A stretch of DNA of 64,000 nt from Ctena decussata (lineage: Eukaryota > Mollusca > Bivalvia > Lucinida > Lucinidae). Made by a program: the position numbers and the translations under genes. Every line of letters starts with the position of its first letter. Within the stretch, counting starts at the first letter, position 1. Shown here piece after piece: positions 52,136-62,293 of the stretch. The stretch is from the NCBI GenBank assembly GCA_963989385.1, contig OZ022506.1:12047841-12111840 (forward strand), read 5' to 3'. The notes below the pieces were generated by a model that was given only the letters and a program-made list of their open reading frames with translations, made no database searches and was not told the origin of the DNA.

Positions 52136-52867
52136 CTGTTGAGAGGGGGGGGGGGGAGGGGGACAAAAAATCCATATGTAGGACCTATCTAAATTGTTTG
52201 GATTGTTTAGGTAGGGAAACCCCTTGTCTTATAACTGAATATATATGGTGTATATAGTAGTAACACCATGATCATCCTCTTGGCAACCTATGGCTACATG
52301 CCGTGAGGCCCTGAATTGCTCGCCTAAATAAAAAGGTCAAAAGTCAAACTAAGGTCATCTTTTTAACAAATATAATAGATTAAAACTGCTTAAATATGAC
52401 AGACATTGGTTAAAGGTCAAAGAATGACCTTAACCTCTATTACTCAAAAATATTTTTGTACTCATTTACTTGACTGTATCATTCAACTTCTGAACCAAAG
52501 TCCTCAACAATTTCCTTGAACTCTAATGATTACGCATTTTCCCACATAAAAGCACCAAAAAGCAAATTTGACGTTTCAATAAAACAGGTCAAGGTCAATT
52601 CAAGACGTGGATCAAAGGTCAAAGAATGACATTGTCCTCATGTGCTTACGAAGATGACTGTATAGTTCAGATTTTAGGCCTAAATCTTGATCAATTTCCA
52701 TGAAATCTTATGTTCTAGCATTTCCTCAACAATATTGGTAGTACTTGTGTACCAGATGCTACATACTAAGTTTCAAGGTCATTGGTCTATTGGTTCTGGA
52801 AATTCATAAAATTAAAATCTGAAATAGTTCCTTCAAGAGCAGAGAATACATTCAGAAGAAGGAACAT

Positions 52868-52913
52868 GGGCCAGACTACGTAGTTTCGGCTAATAAAGCC
52901 TCGTCAGTGACCC
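52868..52913 (-). ncRNA. type I hammerhead ribozyme, copy 1
   Basis: Minus strand, 5' to 3': stem I strand GGGTCA, core CTGACGA, stem II GGC-TTTATTA-GCC, core GAAA, short stem III around CTACGTAG, cleavage triplet GTC, then stem I return TGGCCC. GGGUCA pairs with UGGCCC over six pairs (one G-U). All catalytic core bases of the hammerhead consensus are present. Predicted cleavage lies between 52874 and 52873. Confidence 0.88.
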
Positions 52914-53264
52914 TGGCAATATCTGGTGACGAAACCAGGGAAAGCATACTGTAATTTTTTACTTTTAATTGGGCAGTCGATTCAAAGATTGATTAGTATC
53001 AAATGATTAGTATCAAAAAGGATCCAAATAATATAAAAGACGATGATCTAGAATAATAGTCTATATCGACCTGAAAATTTAAGATTTCTCAGAATATATC
53101 CTCTGATCTCAAAGGACGAAAATAAAATATAATCCGCACTATGGATGATGTACGGGGAGACGTTTTACGGCCGCCACACGGCACAACACCAGCTGCAGTG
53201 AGGTAAAATTAAAATCTGAAATAGTTCCTTCGAGAGCAGAGAATACATTCAGAAGAAGGAACAT

Positions 53265-53310
53265 GGGCCAGACTACGTAGTTTCGGCTAATAAAGCCTCG
53301 TCAGTGACCC
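53265..53310 (-). ncRNA. type I hammerhead ribozyme, copy 2
   Basis: Identical over its 46 nt to copy 1: core CTGACGA, stem II GGC/GCC, GAAA, a minimal stem III, GTC and the six-pair stem I. Predicted cleavage lies between 53271 and 53270, exactly 397 nt from the other site. Confidence 0.88.
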
Positions 53311-53759
53311 TTTTACCATATGGGCGTGGCAGCCATGTTGGTCATGTGAACCAAATCATGTGAACAATTTTTCGTTCCCTCAATCCCTGGAGGCTATATA
53401 TGAAATTCCAAGTGGTTTCAGAGAAATTGTTTGGAACTGTGGCAGTAGGGAAGACGATATATGACGGAGCCTGCTTATCCTATAAGCTCCCCAGGAGCCG
53501 TCTTCTCAGGTGAGCTAATAAATCACAACAGAAACACTGCCCTGGAACGAAATTAACTACAGCATGTAAGCAGGGGCTCACTTGTACCCTCGGCCACTGC
53601 CACCTCCTAATATAAACACAATACACAACTTTATATAACTTCTAAGTCTATGACTTTGACCTTAGTCATTACTCATTAGCAGCATTCAGATGATGTCAAC
53701 TGATCAGTTTTAACCTAGTAACATAGAGGTCAGAAAAAATATTTGACACGAAAATTCCA

Positions 53760-54112
53760 ATTTATTACATTATTGGAGTGAGAGATGGAAAAAAGAAAAA
53801 AAATGAAAAGGATGGGCAAAAGAAATCTCAGCATCTTGATTTTCGTTCCCACAATATACTTGGCCATTCTCAAGATGTATATAAAATACGAAAACTTTGG
53901 TTGTCATATGAACAGAGAAATCTGTGACAAAAAATTAATTCGAGAGAAAGAAAAAAAATGGACAAACAAAAAGATTTATAAGCAGGAGGAGGAGGATTCT
54001 CTCACACAATACAACTAGCGGTACGCAACGTTTGTACCCAATTTCAAAATCCTAGCTGAACAGGTTCCTGAGAAATCTTTGACAAAAAAAAAATAATTGG
54101 CGAGAAAGAAAA
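53760..54112 (+). repeat. diverged about 200-bp tandem unit, left part
   Basis: Contains GTTTGTACCCAATTTCAAAA, CAGGTTCCTGAGAAATCTTT and GAGAAAGAAAA with GGACAAACAAA. The same unit reappears at 56273-56480 and 57690-57900, so it is the host array for the elements between. A 77-codon open stretch at 53785 is low-complexity Lys-rich and not called as a gene. Confidence 0.6.
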
Positions 54113-56272
54113 CAAGAGGGCCATGGTGGCCCTGAATCGCTCACCTGAGCATTTATCAGTTCACTGGCTCTGGTGAAGATTTATAAGAGTTTTTACCATA
54201 CATGGGAATGGCGGCCACCTTGGTCATGTGACCAAGATCATTTGAAGAACTTTCAATCCTTTGACCCATGTGCAGGCTCCATATGAAATTTGACCTGCCC
54301 AGTGGTGTCAGAAATGTTTGAAAATGTTTATGGATGGACGAAAGAGGCAGCTAACACCAATACTGTAAGGCTCAGGTGAGCTGAAAATGGCAGAGTCGCT
54401 TCTCCGAAAAGTTCCCATTCATGTTGAGTTCCTTTGATGGATTTGAACTAGACTTAACTAGGCAAACACAGATGATAGAATGGTAGCATCATTATCTCAC
54501 TGTGGTGAAACTAATGTATTCCAAGGAGTTTGTGCTGGCATCATTGCAATGTTAGTTCTGATTCTTGCAACATAACTTAATTTAGATTTGACCTAGTGAC
54601 CTAGCTTTTGACCCGACATGACCCAGTTTCAAACCGGATATTGTAAGAATAAACATTCTGACAAAGTTTCATTGAGATTGGATCAAAACTGTGCCCTCTG
54701 GAGCGTATACAAGGTCGTTCTTATATTTGACCTAGTGACCTAGTTTTTAATCCGACACAAACCAGTTTCAAACTTTACCTAGATTTTATAAAGGTAAACA
54801 TTCTGACAGTTCATGAAGATTGGATCAAAACTGTGCCCTCTAGGGTGTACACAAAGTTTTTCTTAGATTTGACCTAGTGACCTAGTTTCTGATCTGACGT
54901 GACTCAGTTTCATAAGGGGCATATATATATGGACAATAAACATTTTGACATAGTTTCATGAAGATTGGATCAAAACTATTCCTTCTAGTGCGTACACGAG
55001 GTTTTTCTAAGATTTGACCTAGTGACCTAGTTTTTGACCTGACATGACCTACTTTCAAACTTGGCCTAGAGTTTATGGAGATAAACATTCTGACAAAGTT
55101 TCATAAAGATTGGAGCAAAACTGTGTCCTCTAGAGCGTACACACGTTTTTTCTATGATTTGACCAAGTGACCTAGTTTTTGACCCTACATGACCCAGTTT
55201 CAAATTTGTCTTTCATATTATGAGGATAAACATTCTGATAAAGTTTCATAAATTTTGGATCAAAACTGTGCCTTCTAAAGCGTACACAAGGTTTTTCTAA
55301 GATTTGACCTAGTGACCTAGTTTTTGACCCGACATGACCCAATTTCGAACTTGGCCTAGAGTTTATAGAGATAAACATTCTGACAATGTTTTATAAAGAT
55401 TGGATCAAAACTGTGTCCTCTAGAGCGTACACAATGTTTTTCTATGATTTGACCTAGTGACCTAGTTTTTGACCCAACATAACCCAGTTTCGTACTTGTG
55501 CTAGATATTATAAAGATAAACATTCTGACAAAGTTTCATGAACTTTGGATCAAAACTGTGCCTTCTAGAGTGTACACAAGGTTTTTCTAAGATTTGACAT
55601 AGTGACCTAGTTTTTGACCCAACATGACCCAGTTTCAAACTTGGCCTAGAGTTTATGAAGATATATATTCTGACAATGTTTCATATAGATTGGATCAAAA
55701 CTGTGTCATCTAGAGCGTACACAAGATTTTTCTATGATTTGACCTAGTGACCTAGGTTTTTGACCTGACGTGACCCAGTTTCAAACTTGTCCTAGATATT
55801 TAGAGGATAAACATTCTGACTAAGTTTTATGAACTTTGGATGGAAACTGTGCCTTCTAGAGCGTACACAAGGTTTTTCTAAGATTTGACCTAGTGACCTA
55901 GTTTTTAACCCGACGTGACCCAGTTTCGAACTTGTCCTAGATATTATAAAGATAAACATTCTGACAAAGTTTCATGAACTTTGGATGAAAACTGTGCCTT
56001 CTAGAGTGTACATAAGATTTTTCTAAGATTTGACCTAGTGACCTAGTTTTTAACCCGACATAACCCAGTTTCGAACTTGGCCTAGATTTTATGGAGATAA
56101 ACATTCTGACAAAGTTTCAGAAAGATTGGATCAAAACTGTGCCCGCTAGAGTGTACACAAGCAAAAGTTGACGGACGTCCGTCCGGACGTCCGGACATCC
56201 GGACGTACGACGGACGACGGACATCAGGGTATCCCAAAAGCTCACCCTGAGCACTTCGTGCTCAGGCGAGCT
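54113..56272 (-). mobile_element. H1-like composite Helentron-like element, reverse
   Basis: Plus-strand start CAAGAGGGCCATGGTGGCCC (3' hairpin and CTTG inverted), then CGCTCACCTGAGC, an internal 5'-like end at 54371-54382 (CTCAGGTGAGCT), a unique stretch, about eleven 144-bp units (TGACCTAGTGACCTAG, GACATGACCCAGTTTC, AAACATTCTGACAAAG), a GTCCGGACGTCC tract and the inverted 5' end (GCACTTCGTGCTCAGGCGAG, 56251-56270). A second copy starts at 62294. Confidence 0.72.
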
Positions 56273-56489
56273 AAAAATAGACAAGCGAAGGGACTGACGA
56301 GCAGATGGGGGCTGTCATGCTTTCTTATAGGATACAAGTAGTAATACCCAATACATGTACCAAATTTCCAAATCGTACCTGCAGTGGTTCCTGAGAAATC
56401 TTTGAAAAAGAAAATCAATTTCATTGGAGAGAAAATAAAAATTGGACAAACAAAGGGAAAGACTGGAAATGTTTTTCAGAGAAAAACTG
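56273..56489 (+). repeat. tandem unit, middle part
   Basis: Matches 53760-54112 (GTACCAAATTTCCAAATCG, GGTTCCTGAGAAATCTTTG, GACAAACAAAGGGAAAG), resuming after the inserted element. Confidence 0.55.
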
Positions 56490-57688
56490 ACCCCCCCCCC
56501 CTCCCACCAGCCCATTTCCCATCCCCTCTAATGAATAAAAAGCCTGTACAAGTAAAATATCCAGGCAAGTTTGGAGAAAATCCACCCACTGTTTCTAAAG
56601 ATATCCTACATAGATGACTATGTAGGATATCTTTAGAAACAGTGGGTGGATTTTTCCCATCCCCTCTAATGAATAAAAAGCCTGTACAAGTAAAATATCC
56701 AGGCAAGTTTGGAGAAAATCCACCCACTGTTTCTAAAGATATCCTACATAGATGACTATGTCCTTGAAAATGGGCCAAGGTCGCCAAATACTAAACATGT
56801 CTTAAACCTGTCACAACTATATATTCATGCAAGTCTGATGTCTGTTGGATCAAGATATAACTAATTTTTAAGAGAAAAAAAAAACGTTTTTAGGTTATAG
56901 CTTTTGACCTTGAAAATGGGGTCAGGGTAATCAAAACATAGTAAACTCTTGAGACTGTCCTAAAGGTATATCTCTATGAAAGTAAAGTAGAAATCAAACC
57001 AAAGGCTAATGAGATGTATCAACTTCATTGAAATTTTCACATATCTAAGTCCTCCTGTGTCCTTGACAATGAGGTCAAGGTCACCAAAATCTGATCAGCT
57101 CTTAAGCTAGTCCCAGTGATGTATCCATGCAAGTCCGGTGAAATTCCATCTGATGGTTCATGAGATATTATGGGTACAAGAAATTGCCATCTAAGTCATC
57201 CAATGACCTTGGAAATCAGGTGAAGGTCGCCAAAATCTAAATGGCTCTTAAGCTAGTCCAAAAAATCTATCCAAGCAAGTTTGGTGAAATTCCATCCACT
57301 GGTTCATGATATGTGGGTATAGGAAATAGCCATCTTAGTCCTCCAGTGACCTTGAAAATAACGTCAAGGTCACCAAAATCTAATCAGCTTTTAAACTTGT
57401 CCCAATGATGTATCCTTGCAAGTTTGATGAAATTCCATCCATTGGTTCTGGAGATATCGTGGTTACAAGAAACTGCCTCCAGTGACCTTGAAAATGAAGT
57501 CAACGTCATCAAAATCTAATCGGTTCTTAAACTTGTCCCAATAATATATCCATGCAAGTTTGGTGAAATTCCATACATTGCTTCAAGAGATATCGCGCAT
57601 ACAAGAATCTGTCACGCCGACGCCGACGGGATCCGTACTGAAACTAACATAAGACTAATATGCCCCCTCGCCTTTGGTGGGGGGACAT
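56490..57688 (-). mobile_element. H2-like Helentron-like element, reverse, with inverted duplication
   Basis: The inverted 5' end is TATGCCCCCTCGCCTTTGGTGG (57660-57681) next to a GACGCCGACGG tract. Units (ACAAGAAATTGCCATCTAAG, GACCTTGAAAATGAGGTCAA-like) are the reverse complement of 8706-9730. Near 56610 the unit end is duplicated as an inverted pair (ATCCTACATAGATGACTATGTAGGAT), followed by a direct copy of 56515-56625. Confidence 0.6.
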
Positions 57689-57689
57689 G

Positions 57690-57930
57690 ATAAGAGGTGG
57701 AGGCTGGTCATCTCTCACACCATACAACTAGCCATATCAAACGTTTGTACCAAATTTCAAAATCCTAAACGAAGCAATTCCTGAAAGTTTTTTTGACAAA
57801 CTGATTTAATTGGAGGGAAAGAACAAAGACAAACAAATGACTGATAAGCAGAAGGAAGCTTATGCTCTCTTACACGATACTACTAAACCCACTATGGGTA
57901 CACTTGTTTAGCCTATTCCGACGCACTCGC
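57690..57930 (+). repeat. tandem unit, right part
   Basis: ATACAACTAGCCATATC, GTTTGTACCAAATTTCAAAA and GACAAACAAATGACTGATAAGC match the host unit at 53760-54112. Confidence 0.55.
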
Positions 57931-58061
57931 CTGTTTCGAAGTACATGTATTTCGAGTTTATCTCCGGCGTTAAACAAAGTTTCAGCCGGATACTTTTATG
58001 GGCATTCTTGTCAGCACTTACTTGTCAAAGCCATATAGTAATGGGTTTGTTTCTGTATTAA

Positions 58062-59115
58062 AGTGATTGTTCACATCTTTTTCTAAACTTTTATAACAAA
58101 GGTTAAAAATATGATGAGAATCATACCTCTAAAATTTTTGTGAAAACCATTTCAATTAGTGTGTAATTTGATGATTATCACTTGCCCCAGGAGTCTGCCA
58201 TTTATCAGTTGAATGACCTCAAATATTTTCTGTTGGAATCACTTAGCAGCTGCAGCAAGGTAAAATGAGTTACAGAGCAGCTGGAGATATTAGCTTAGAG
58301 TAGTGCTCCAATGCAAAGCCAGATCAGTCTGTTCATTGAAATGCACACTGTTAAATGTTAACAGGGAACAAATGCCTTTACAACAGCTGATTCAAAACGG
58401 TTTAGACCATGATCAGACTGTTTCTTTAGGAGCAGTCTGATCTGGGTTAGCAACTTAGCACTGTTCTGTCCCAATACTTAGAATTTTAAGATAATTCTGG
58501 CAATATAAATCTAGCATTAGCAGGTCAGCTTAAAACACATTAAAATAGTACTAGTACTTATATAAATAATAATAATGAATACATTAAATAATGCATGAAA
58601 ATGAGAATAATGGTAATAGCTGTTGGTTATACAAATATGCTTTTCTGAAGTCTGTGCATAGGCATATAAAAACTGCACTTGCACCATAGAAAATTGACAC
58701 CTCAAGTATGTCAAGCTATCATCTGCATTTGAAAGTCTGTATTTCAAGTCATCTTCTGTATATTGAGGTGACCATAGGTGCCTTTTTAATGTTTACCTCC
58801 TCAATCACATCCGAAGACATTATAAGCTCAGAAACTAATTGCAATCTTTCCATATGGAATCACGGTCAACTCCTCTAGAAAGAGGTTCCAGTGCGTAAAA
58901 GTTTAGGTAAACAGACGCTTGCTATCCAGCTGTTTCAAGCTGTTAGACTGATGTGATTGAAAACATGTCTGCTGCCTGATGTTTAAGATAAGAGCAATAA
59001 ACATGATTTTAATTACCTAAGCAGATGAAGAAATGATCTGTAGAAATTAAATTAGGACATACTGACTTATTTATTTTTGATATAGAGAATCAGTTAAGAG
59101 ATCTGAACAATCACT
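58062..59115. mobile_element. candidate TTAA-flanked TIR element, about 1.05 kb
   Basis: TTAA then AGTGATTGTTCACATC at the left and GATCTGAACAATCACT then TTAA at the right: a perfect 12-bp inverted repeat with a partly matching extension. The ends do not have the CCC/GGG of classical piggyBac. An inner inverted repeat lies near 58410-58445. It is non-coding. Confidence 0.55.
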
Positions 59116-59202
59116 TTAAAGGTACTGAAAACTGGGTTTCAAACTGGCAAACAATGCATATTTAGCAAGACAATTTGAACGCGTTTTCAGACCAATTATG
59201 AA

Positions 59203-61079
59203 CAAGAGCTGTCGCCTGACAGCATAGCTCGCCTGAATTGGTGCTTGCCCATCACACAGCTGCTATGGTGGTGTGGACTGCTATGCATAAAACTTCAGGC
59301 AAGCTTGTCCATAATGAAAACACATTTATAAACAAAAGCTATCTCAGACATAAGTCTTAAAATAAAATTAAAATTAAAAAAATGAAATGAAATTTCAAAG
59401 TCCACAAGCTTGAGGTAAAAAAAACCTGACGGGTAGGGGGGGGGGGGCAAAGTACGTGAGCTTGAGGTAAAAAAAACTGACGGGTAGGGGGAAGGGGGGA
59501 GGGGGGTTGGGGTTGGGGGGGGGGGGGGCTACTAGCATGTATCAAAACCCTGAACCATTATCTAAAACTGAGTCCATCATCGTGGCACTGTGAAATTATG
59601 TCTTCATAAATATAAAACTTTAACCAAAATCTTTAAGACAAAATTCTAAGTCGATGACCTTGACTTCAAGGTCATCCAGTGGGGTAAGTATAAGGTGTTT
59701 TGTAAAAACTCAAAAAAGAGTCTAACATCAGTTCAAGTATAAACTAAATCTCTGCAAAGCATTATGAATCAGTATGCAATTACAAAACTTTAAAAAAGAC
59801 AAAAATTTCCCAAGTCCCTGACCTTGACATCAAGATCACTGAGCGGGGTTGGGGTATCTCAGACATAAGTCTTAAAATAAAATTAAAATTAAAAAAATGA
59901 AATGAAATTTCAAAGTCCACAAGCTTGAGGTAAAAAAAAACTGACGGGTAGGGGGGGGGCAAAGTACGTGAGCTTGAGGTAAAAAAAACTGACGGGTAGG
60001 GGGAAGGGGGGAGGGGGGTTGGGGTTGGGGGGGGGGGCTACTAGCATGTATCAAAACCCTGAACCATTATCTAAAACTGAGTCCATCATCGTGGCACTGT
60101 GAAATTATGTCTTCATAAATATAAAACTTTAACCAAAATCTTTAAGACAAAATTCTAAGTCGATGACCTTGACTTCAAGGTCATCCAGTGGGGTAAGTAT
60201 AAGGTGTTTTGTAAAAACTCAAAAAAAAGTCTAACATCAGTTCAAGTATAAACTAAATCTCTGCAAAGCATTATGAATCAGTATGCAATTACAAAACTTT
60301 AAAAAAGACAAAAATTTCCCAAGTCCCTGACCTTGACATCAAGATCACTGAGCGGGGTTGGGGTAGTACATGTACTCTGTAGATCTAACTACAGTGCAAA
60401 TATAAAAAGAATTCATCTATGGGTTCAGGAGATATGTGTCTTTAAAAACTTTTAACCAAAACATCCAATCAATAAAAAGACAATATTCTAAGTCCATGAC
60501 CTTGACATCAAGGTCACAGAGGGGGGTGGGGGTAGTACCTTCGAAAACTTTAGACCAATATCTAATTTTAGTGCAAGTATCAAAGGAATCCATCCATGGG
60601 TTAAGGAGATATTGGGCTTTATAAAACTTTAACCAAAACATCCAGTCAAAAAAAAATACCAATTTTCTAAGTCCATGACCTTGACATCAAGGTCACGGAG
60701 TGGGGTGGGGGTGGTACCCTGTTAAACCTTAGACCAATATCTAACTACAGTGCAAGTATCAAAAGAATCCATCCATGGGTTTAGGAGATATAGGTTTTTA
60801 AAAAACTTTAACCAAAACATCCAGTCCAAAATACCCAAATTTTCTAAGTCCATGACCTTGACATCAAGGTCACTGAGTGGGGTGGGTTGGTATCCTGTAA
60901 AACTTTGGACCAATATCTAACTACAGTGCAAGTATCAAATGAATCCATCCATGGGTTAAGGAGATATAGGTCTTTAAAAAACTTTAACCAAAACATCCAA
61001 TCCGGACGCCGACGCGGACGCGGACGCCGACGCCGTGGTGACAACAATAGCTCTTCCTGAACTTTCGTTCAGGCGAGCT
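59203..61079 (-). mobile_element. H3 Helentron-like element, reverse
   Basis: Plus-strand start CAAGAGCTGTCGCCTGACAG (3' hairpin, inverted) and AGCTCGCCTGA; end GCGGACGCCGACGCCGTGG tract, CCTGAACTTTCGTTCAGG hairpin and CGAGCT. The interior matches 28289-29780 inverted, with a 515-bp segment duplicated in tandem (TATCTCAGACATAAGTC at 59340 and again at 59855). Confidence 0.8.
59435..59530 (+). repeat. G-rich runs in H3
   Basis: Runs of G, up to about 15, with GGGTAGGGGG and GGGGTTGGGG spacers; repeated at 59947-60039. They could form G-quadruplexes on the plus strand; lengths may be unreliable. Confidence 0.7.
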
Positions 61080-61250
61080 AAAAATGGGCTTGTGTCTTTG
61101 CAGTTTCATCTTTGTTTTTCAGTTTTTAATTTGTTAATATTTTTCTTATTTTATAACGGGGGAGAGAAACAGAAAGATAAGTGGGATTTGTGTGTGAATG
61201 GGATGAGGTGGGGGTGAGGGTGGGGGATTTTGGTGAAGGTAACTAGTGAT

Positions 61251-61313
61251 AAACATTAGCTTAGTTTAATGTAAGTGAAGCCCTTCACTTACATTAAACT
61301 GAGCTAATGTTTT
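61251..61313. repeat. 63-bp near-perfect palindrome
   Basis: AAACATTAGCTTAGTTTAA, TGTAAGTGAAG, centre CC, then CTTCACTTACA, TTAAACTGAGCTAATGTTT. Only one position in about 30 pairs mismatches. Confidence 0.9.
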
Positions 61314-62293
61314 CTATCATTCAATGCAACCTCAAAATTGTGCTTTCAATTGTTACATGAGTAGTGGCTAGTGATTTCTTTTACAAAGATACTGTGTTCA
61401 AAATCCAGTGCATACTTAGGGATTAAATGGACTTTTTAAGATCTAGTGACAGTCAATTGAAGCATTTTAAATTCTATTCAAAGTTTTATCAATTTATTTT
61501 TTTGTTGGTTATTTTAAAAAGTTATATTAATTTTCTTGTTGCTGATTGTCCTTTGAGATGTAAATCAATTATAAAGTCTGTGAATTCATTCTTCTCTACC
61601 CTCCACCAAATAGACTGAAAAGTGAGTTCACAAACTTTTATATCAAACGTTCTTGATTTCTGACCCCCTCCCACTTTCTAGAGACTTGGGACTCTCACAG
61701 TAGAACAGAAATTACAAGCAAGATAAAAACATCTACTGTGCTTAAATTGGTCACTGAGAATGTTTTTTGTTCATTAAGGTAGGAAAAATGTGTTTTATCT
61801 GTCAGACAGTATTTAACACTTTGTCAGATGTGCAGTGTAATATGCATGTATGATTAAAACATACTGCCAACCTCTAGTTAAACAAAATATCTCTCAAAAA
61901 AGCATTCTCAGAAGCCAAAAGTAAGAAGTACATGTACCACTTTCAGATGGTAAAAATTAGAACAGGCTGTCAGAGCATAATGCTGCAATAATAATACAAA
62001 ATATTTTGACATTGGCACCAATATAGCCATCGCTATACTAAAGTACATTTAGTACATGTAGCAGTCTGTGCTAAATCTTGACTATTTGCTCATGCATTGT
62101 TCCAGTATTTATGATCTAAGGGTACATCTACAAGAAGGAGTTGGTAAAGGATAGAGGTACACATACATCTATTCTACTGAGGTGTGGTTAGGTCAGACAC
62201 TACAGACATACACATGCTGCATATTTATATTAGTAGCTAACACCAGTGCTCACAACGAAAGTGCTAAAGTACTACCATTAGCTTATGTATAAA
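61314..62293. other. nothing recognised
   Basis: AT-rich intergenic DNA without a supported gene, RNA or repeat. Confidence 0.5.

Larger units (their letters stand above)
52807..53310 (-). mobile_element. retrozyme-like element: 397-bp unit with duplicated hammerhead ribozyme
   Basis: Two direct repeats of 107 bp, 52807-52913 and 53204-53310, differ at one base (TTCAAGAG vs TTCGAGAG) and are spaced 397 bp. Each contains a minus-strand hammerhead ribozyme. A unique segment of 290 bp lies between. A minus-strand transcript would be cut at both ribozymes and release a monomer covering 53270 down to 52874 (397 nt). This is the layout of retrozymes, non-autonomous retroelements that spread through small circular RNAs and are known in plants and animals. 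No protein is encoded. Confidence 0.82.
52290..53516 (-). mobile_element. H1 Helentron-like element, reverse, host of the retrozyme
   Basis: On the plus strand it runs from a decayed 3' end (GAGGCCCTGAATTGCTCGCC) through units with GGTCAAAGAATGACC, TTGGTCTATTGGTTCTGG and CCATATGGGCGTGGCAGCC to the inverted 5' end (CTTATCCTATAAGCTCC, CTCAGGTGAGCT). Units match 13201-15148. A retrozyme-like insertion occupies 52807-53310. Confidence 0.72.

Noticed and set aside
52807..53310. Solo-LTR or TRIM retrotransposon from the direct repeats
   Set aside because: Repeats do not start TG or end CA, and no primer-binding site or polypurine tract was seen; the hammerhead cores explain the repeats better.
53785..54018. 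77-codon Lys-rich open frame with a hydrophobic stretch
   Set aside because: Lies in a diverged tandem unit repeated at 56273 and 57690, where the frame is not kept.
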